From: Prorocentrum cordatum
Taxonomy: Eukaryota; Sar; Dinophyceae; Prorocentrales; Prorocentraceae
Assembly: GCA_963575745.1 (NCBI GenBank)
Contig: CAUYUJ010000669.1
Coordinates: 447,501-511,500 of the forward strand
Reading direction: 5' to 3'
Length of the DNA stretch: 64,000 nt
Shown: positions 59,480 through 64,000 of the stretch, one piece after another
Numbering within the stretch: position 1 is the stretch's first letter
How the letters are laid out: each line of letters opens with the position of its first letter
Notes under the pieces: model-generated
Database searches by the model: none
Seen by the model: only the letters and a program-made list of their open reading frames with translations
Told to the model about the DNA's origin: nothing
Made by a program: the position numbers and the translations under genes

Positions 59480-60470
59480 CGGCATTGACCAACATCGACC
59501 GAAAACTGCGGACAGGCGCGATCAGACTTGAAGGCAACCTCCCTAAGCAATTTGGCTCGAGAATTTCGCACACGAGCCTTGGGTGGCCTGGAAGGTCGGC
59601 GGCCCTCCCTCTCAAGCACGTCACTCGTGACACTAAGGAGGTGACTCTGGACCTTCCTTGTGCTAAGGGACCTGAGCATCCTCACAAACAAGACACCAAC
59701 AATATGGTCTGCAATGGCGCTAGCCACGATGAAACTAGGATTGGGGCCACGCTCAAGAGTTTCCTTGACATCAAGGTGGCTCGGCACACGGACGAGAAAA
59801 ACAAACCCTTGAAGCACAGCAGCTCACGCACGCGGCCCCACACATCGCGTTGGCTCGACACGCAGGCATCTACACGGGTGGCTAAATGAGAGCCCCCTCT
59901 AGCAACATAAGCCGGCTCCGCAATATAACCGAATTGGGATCCCTCAAGGCTCAGTTCTGAAAACTTCAGACGGGCCCAGAGTTCCCCGCGATTGGCACTT
60001 TGCTTACCCGAGGTGCTTCCTCCAGCAACAAGGGCAAGGCTCGACGCGGCTACCTGTGCGGGGGGCTCTTCTACAGTCAGCCCAAAAACCGCGACGCCCC
60101 AAAACGCCCGTCTAATCCTACGGTCCCGCGAAAACTCCCCCCCACTAGCATCCCCCGCGCCCCAGCTGCGACGCCCTTCCACCAGGGGGAAGGCACCTGA
60201 CGCAGCGAAGAGAGGCGAATCGGGAGGAGGGGGAACGTTGGTCCAATACTTGGGCGTGAGGCCGCGGAACCAGAGAACAGGGCATTCGTTGGCAGCCGTG
60301 GCCCCTCCCTCGTCTAGCGAAGGCCTCAGAGATGTCCTGGGACTTTGAATCGCACGGACACTCCCAGAATCCATGAGCATCAGTCCCAGCCGCTACCCCA
60401 CATCGTGGGCACAAAACATCGCATGACACCCCGCGTTGATGATGCGGGAGCGGGTCCAAACAGCACCTGT
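59480..60470 (-). pseudogene. LINE C zinc motif and RNase H domain
   Basis: CPRCGVAAGTDAHGFWECPC (about 60350-60425) is the C-terminal zinc motif. It is followed by SRDRRIRRAFWGVAVFG and ANRGELWARLKFSE, RNase H-like blocks whose first Asp motif is degraded, and then VRVPSHLDVKETLERGPNPS with SAIADHIVG, the RNase H end motif. A last Cys cluster CRKCGCRAKASGF lies near 59480-59530. Confidence 0.65.
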
Positions 60471-60612
60471 GATAATGACCCTCAACAGCCCCGCCTGCTT
60501 GGGGTCCTTTTTCCTCCAGCTGTTCGGGTGGCGGCGAGCCACAGCGAAATCAATGCCGCCCTCCGAGCCGAGAGCGCTGCGAAACGTGGGCGGTCCAGTC
60601 CACATGTGGGCT

Positions 60613-61800
60613 TCAGTTGAATTCGCAACTTCCTGCTTGTATTCTGAAGCCATCTAAGCCTCGGGACGGAGCTCGTCGGGAATCGCGAAAACATCGCCCG
60701 ACGGCGCCGTCCAATGCCAAGGCCCCATCGAGACCCCACCCAGGACCCAGCATCGTGGCGATGACGGCCGAAATCGGCCCTCGGATGTTGTGCCACCGAC
60801 GCCTGGGCCCCAGGTTCTGAATTATCATGGCAGTTTCCCTCCAGCTGCTGTGCGAGGGCCTGGTCCGAAACCCCGGACGCAATTTGGAGCCAGGAATCCT
60901 GAATCGAAAAGGCCGAGCTGAGAGCGGGACTTTCGGGCCCACCTTCAGAGCAAGAAGCGATGCGAGGCATCTCCCGACCGTGCCTCGCGACAGCGTGCTC
61001 GCTAGAGCTCGCCTCCGCAGCAGGAGAATGGCGGGCGCAACTCCGAACGCTATCCAAGCGTAGGAAGCCTGGGTGGGGGGGCCCGTGAGAACGAGCTTAG
61101 GCCCCACCTTGCGCGGGGCAGCTCGCGCCTGCTTCTGGATGCGAGACGCGCGCCGATGCGCCCGGGCGATGCGCCCGGCATGGCGAGGCCTGAAAATCTC
61201 CGCGCCGCTGCCGCGCTAGACGCCCACATCGGCGGCCACCGACGCAATTTCAACAACGACGCCGTTCGCGCCCAAACCAGCTTGGATTTCTTTGGCGACC
61301 GGCATGTCTGAAGCAATGATAGTTGACTTGGAAGCTATCCCCCCCCCCGCGCGCGCCCTCGCGCGAAGGCGGTTCCCGCGCGCGCGAGGTGGTCCACAAC
61401 GTCGCGGCGAATCCCCTCCGCTCTCTGGGCCACGTCATCGATCCAGGTCCGCAATTGGATCGTGGGGCGGACAGTGCATCCGGCAGTTGACAAAGTCCGG
61501 TGCAGTTGGCAAAGTCCGGTGCCCTTCGGGCTTCCGCAGCAAGGCCCCCTGAAGGCAGATAGGGGGGGCCGCGCAGCCCGCGCCCCGCAGGGCTCGGGCC
61601 CACGTGCAGGAGGGCTTCTAAAATGAGGCACAGAGCAGGGCAATCCAAGTCCAGAGCGCGGGCGAGCGAATCGTGTCGTAGAAAGCTTCAACGCGGCACA
61701 AATTAGACGCATGACAGTGCTCAGGCAAAACCGACGAGAGAGCAGCCTCATCAGCGCGGCACCTGAGCAGAGCCCCCCGGAGAGCGCTACAGCCTCGAAC
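60613..61800 (-). pseudogene. LINE C RT palm and connection region
   Basis: TIQLRTWIDDVAQRAEG carries the catalytic Asp pair (codons at 61434-61439). Upstream LDLDCPALCLILEALLHVGP is in another phase. Downstream GPPTQASYAWIAFGVAPAIL and HNIRGPISAVIATMLGPGW match the post-palm region of dinoflagellate LINEs, again in different phases. Confidence 0.7.
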
Positions 61801-61809
61801 TGCGGCGCC

Positions 61810-63011
61810 TCACGGGCCCGGGCAATCCTCGGCCCAGATCTCCGCAGGGCGAGATCTCAAACGACCCCGCAGACGGCCAAGCCAGGTGCGAAGGCCGATG
61901 GCGCGGCCCTTGCGCACGGCAGGCTTCCGCAACAGCGCAATGATGGCAGTGGGCCGTTGCCGTGGCCGCGCCGCGGCTAGCTCGATCTGCTGGAAAAGAG
62001 ACAAGAGCTGCTGACGGCCTGCCTCGGGCAGCCGCCGCGCGTCTCGCTGTCGAACTCCGTCAATCCCTGCCGCCTTCGCCGCTGCAGAAATGGCTGCCAG
62101 GGCGGCCTCCAGGTTGTCCAGGGTGAGAGGCGGCAGCGATTCATGTCGAGCAAGCCCCCTGGCTTGGTGCAGCACTGACGCCGCATCGCTGGCGCGGAAA
62201 TCCGACGGGGCCCACGACTGCATCCAGGTCGCCCGCTTGGCCTCCATCAGCGGCGCCCCATCGAGCGCGGCGCTGTCTGCGTGGCGGATCTCGCCGACCT
62301 CGGCCATCGGGTCCTCCGCGTGCCTGCGCGGGCCCCCCATGCCCTTGATGGCGTGCTGACGTGCCGAATCCTTGAAACCAGGCAACCTCTGCCGAACCAC
62401 TGCTCGCCGGGCTTGATCAGCCGCCTGCCTGGCAGCCGACGCTATACTTCCAAGAGGCTCTCTGGCGATGCCGCCCAGCGTGCGCAAAGGACGAACCCGC
62501 CGCGGGCAAGGGGGCAATCTGGCATGCTGAGATCGCGGCTGCCGAAGAAGAGAGACGGCCCCTGAGATGTCGCGCTCGCGGCGAGCCCTCCTGGCCCGAC
62601 TTCGCGCGCGACGACTCTGCTAGATGAGTGGCGACCGTTGACCACCAGCCAGCGCGAAGCGCTGTCCGAAGTTGTAGGCCAAGGCTTGCCACCGTCCATA
62701 TCCCTCCTGTCTGGAGCCTGCAGGCGTTCTCGACCTTGGCACTGGCGACGCTCCTGGAGGTGCGCCCGAGGCAACTCGCATTGCTGCCGTTCCACGGTGC
62801 GCGGCCACTCACAAAACAATTCGCCCAGTCGTAGAGCCGCATCAGGATCCGCCTGAAACCCCGAGCTGCACTCGACAAGGTCCGGCGGCGCAGCTCGCCG
62901 CGCCACCTGCTCCGAAAGATTGCATCGCAACATATCCTGTGCCGAGCCTGACCAGGAGCTCTGAATGCGGGCAAAAGTGGTGATATCATCGGGCCAGGCA
63001 ACATCCCCCAC
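61810..63011 (-). pseudogene. LINE C pre-RT linker and RT fingers
   Basis: The linker frame (62442-63011) starts GDVAWPDDITTFARIQSSWS. The next frame (61810-62517) contains AAAKAAGIDGVRQRDARRLP, PTAIIALLRKPAVRKGRAIG and LRTWLGRLRGRLR, matching 'KA.G.DG....+.LP', 'I..L.KP.G..R.I.L' of RT motifs 0 to 2a. Confidence 0.75.
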
Positions 63012-64000
63012 CTCTTGAATGGGCTACACGTAAGAGTGACCCTTGGCCAGAGTGACCCTTAGTGTTGGCCCTAATGGGGTCGGACAGATTTTCTTGAAGA
63101 GTGCGCTCGGTCTCGGGTCGGCGCGCGCTGCGCCATTTTGCGATCGCATCAGGGCGCGCTCGATTCAGGGTGCGCCCCTCGCTATCGATCGCAACGCACG
63201 CGCCGCGCATTGCCGCGTGCTTCGTTTGGCAAGGGGGGGCCCAGTCAAGCGGGCGACGTGCTTCCGCTTTGGGACCGGTCCCAAATCGTCTTGGAATAAC
63301 TTTGATTAATTTTGACTAACTTTGAACAACTTTTCGCATTCCGCGCTTGACAACTCAATTCTTTACTACTGAAAGTTATTTGCGGCCGCGGGGGGGCCAA
63401 GTTTCGGCCCAGTTTCGGCCTTGGCGCCGGGCCCGGTCAGACGCCATCGCGCTGCGGCCCGGCAGTGCCAGAACATTCCGCGGCGGCGCCCGATTACGTC
63501 TGGCTTCGCAGGGCCCTCGGGCGGGTGTTCTGGGGCGTCCGGGACGACTTGGCGGAAGTCCGCAATTGCTTGTTGGCGCTAGGGATCTGTCGAAGCGCGC
63601 CCCACCGATCGCTGATGCAGTCCGACGGCCTCGGCTTGCGCGGTTGCTACAGGCCCCCGCGGGCCCCCCTAAGGCCGCGCGCCAAGGGGCACTCTTGCCC
63701 AGGGTCGCTCTCGCGTGTCGCCGATTGAAGATCATCAGCGTCGTCGGCATGGCGCCGCCATCTGTGGCAAGTCCTTGCGCGGTAGGATTGCGCGCGAGGA
63801 GGAAGGAGATCCTGCGGGGGGACCCGGCGTGGCCAGGCTGGGCACCTATTCAGCTAACGTGGGTGAAATTTCCAGCGAGAATCATCCTGCTACTATGGGT
63901 CTGAGGAGTATGTCCAACATGAGGGCCACCCTGATCTTGAAACAGGGGCACGAGAAGATGTTTTTTTTTAGGTTCTGAAATTTATGAGCTCCTCCTTGGG
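63012..64000. other. Unassigned right end of window
   Basis: Contains a lower-GC patch with four AACTTTGA-type words (63297-63335). No gene recognised; the 5' part of LINE C might have been expected here but is not visible. Confidence 0.4.

Larger units (their letters stand above)
59480..63011 (-). mobile_element. Decayed non-LTR retrotransposon (LINE C), minus strand
   Basis: Read on minus from 63011 down to about 59480: a pre-RT linker, RT fingers, RT palm with WIDD box, connection region, CCHC-type zinc motif and RNase H. Reading phase changes repeatedly, so the copy is dead. Presence of RNase H after the zinc motif and an IDD rather than YADD/FADD box separate it from LINEs A and B. The endonuclease end was not found at 63.0-64.0 kb. 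Confidence 0.8.

Noticed and set aside
1-64000. tRNA, rRNA or snRNA genes
   Set aside because: I scanned for obvious conserved arms and promoter boxes and saw none that I could support; a covariance-model search would be decisive.

Overview
This looks like a piece of a large, repeat-rich dinoflagellate nuclear genome. The evidence is high GC content, very long TCC/GGA and other trinucleotide arrays, exon-like islands separated by kilobases of non-coding DNA with T-rich tracts before AG acceptors, several decayed non-LTR retrotransposons whose proteins resemble those of dinoflagellate elements, and one 11-base match to the end of the dinoflagellate spliced leader. The assignment is inference; no rRNA, tRNA or organelle gene was recognised.

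Layout. 1-17.4 kb: microsatellite-rich non-coding DNA with exon-like islands (872-1647; 9762-9812; a CCCH zinc-finger island near 10.7-10.83 kb; coiled-coil exons 12688-13282 and 13627-13752), an ~82-bp AT-rich tandem repeat (5165-5735), a foldback element (3800-4075) and several dispersed repeat families. 17.5-29.2 kb: the main feature, a Helitron-class rolling-circle transposon. It has two giant intronless reading frames: a ubiquitin-specific protease (USP) fused to the first part of a Helitron Rep domain, and, one base after its stop codon, the rest of Rep plus a PIF1-type helicase and a zinc-cluster tail. All expected motifs are present, so this copy is well preserved except for the frame boundary. 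30.2-31 kb: a GGCCTCTTGGGG array with a conserved head sequence. 31.1-37.1 kb: a degenerate LINE (upstream ORF, endonuclease, reverse transcriptase with YADD, C-terminal zinc motif, A-rich tail). 37.6-43.2 kb: tandem repeats, a 1-kb GTC array, further GGCCTCTTGGGG arrays and GC-rich unassigned DNA. 43,253-43,416: a short mariner/Tc1-like MITE with TA target duplication. 43.6-45 kb: a LINE fragment and unrecognised reading frames. 45-47.8 kb: GAT and GAGATCGAT arrays. 49.7-50.6 kb: a LINE ORF1-like fragment. 51.7-53.7 kb: a 78-bp tandem array open in frames of both strands. 55.4-56.8 kb: a LINE remnant with an FADD box. 59.5-63 kb: a third LINE on the minus strand with an IDD box, zinc knuckle and RNase H.

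There is no operon-like cellular gene cluster. Most protein-coding potential is transposable: one near-intact Helitron among several LINEs at different stages of decay. The Helitron is the candidate for a new system because it pairs a deubiquitinase-like domain with Rep/helicase and divides the Rep active site (HUH histidines upstream, paired tyrosines downstream) between two reading frames. Positions, motifs and repeats were read by eye; similarity statements rest on family knowledge, not on a search.
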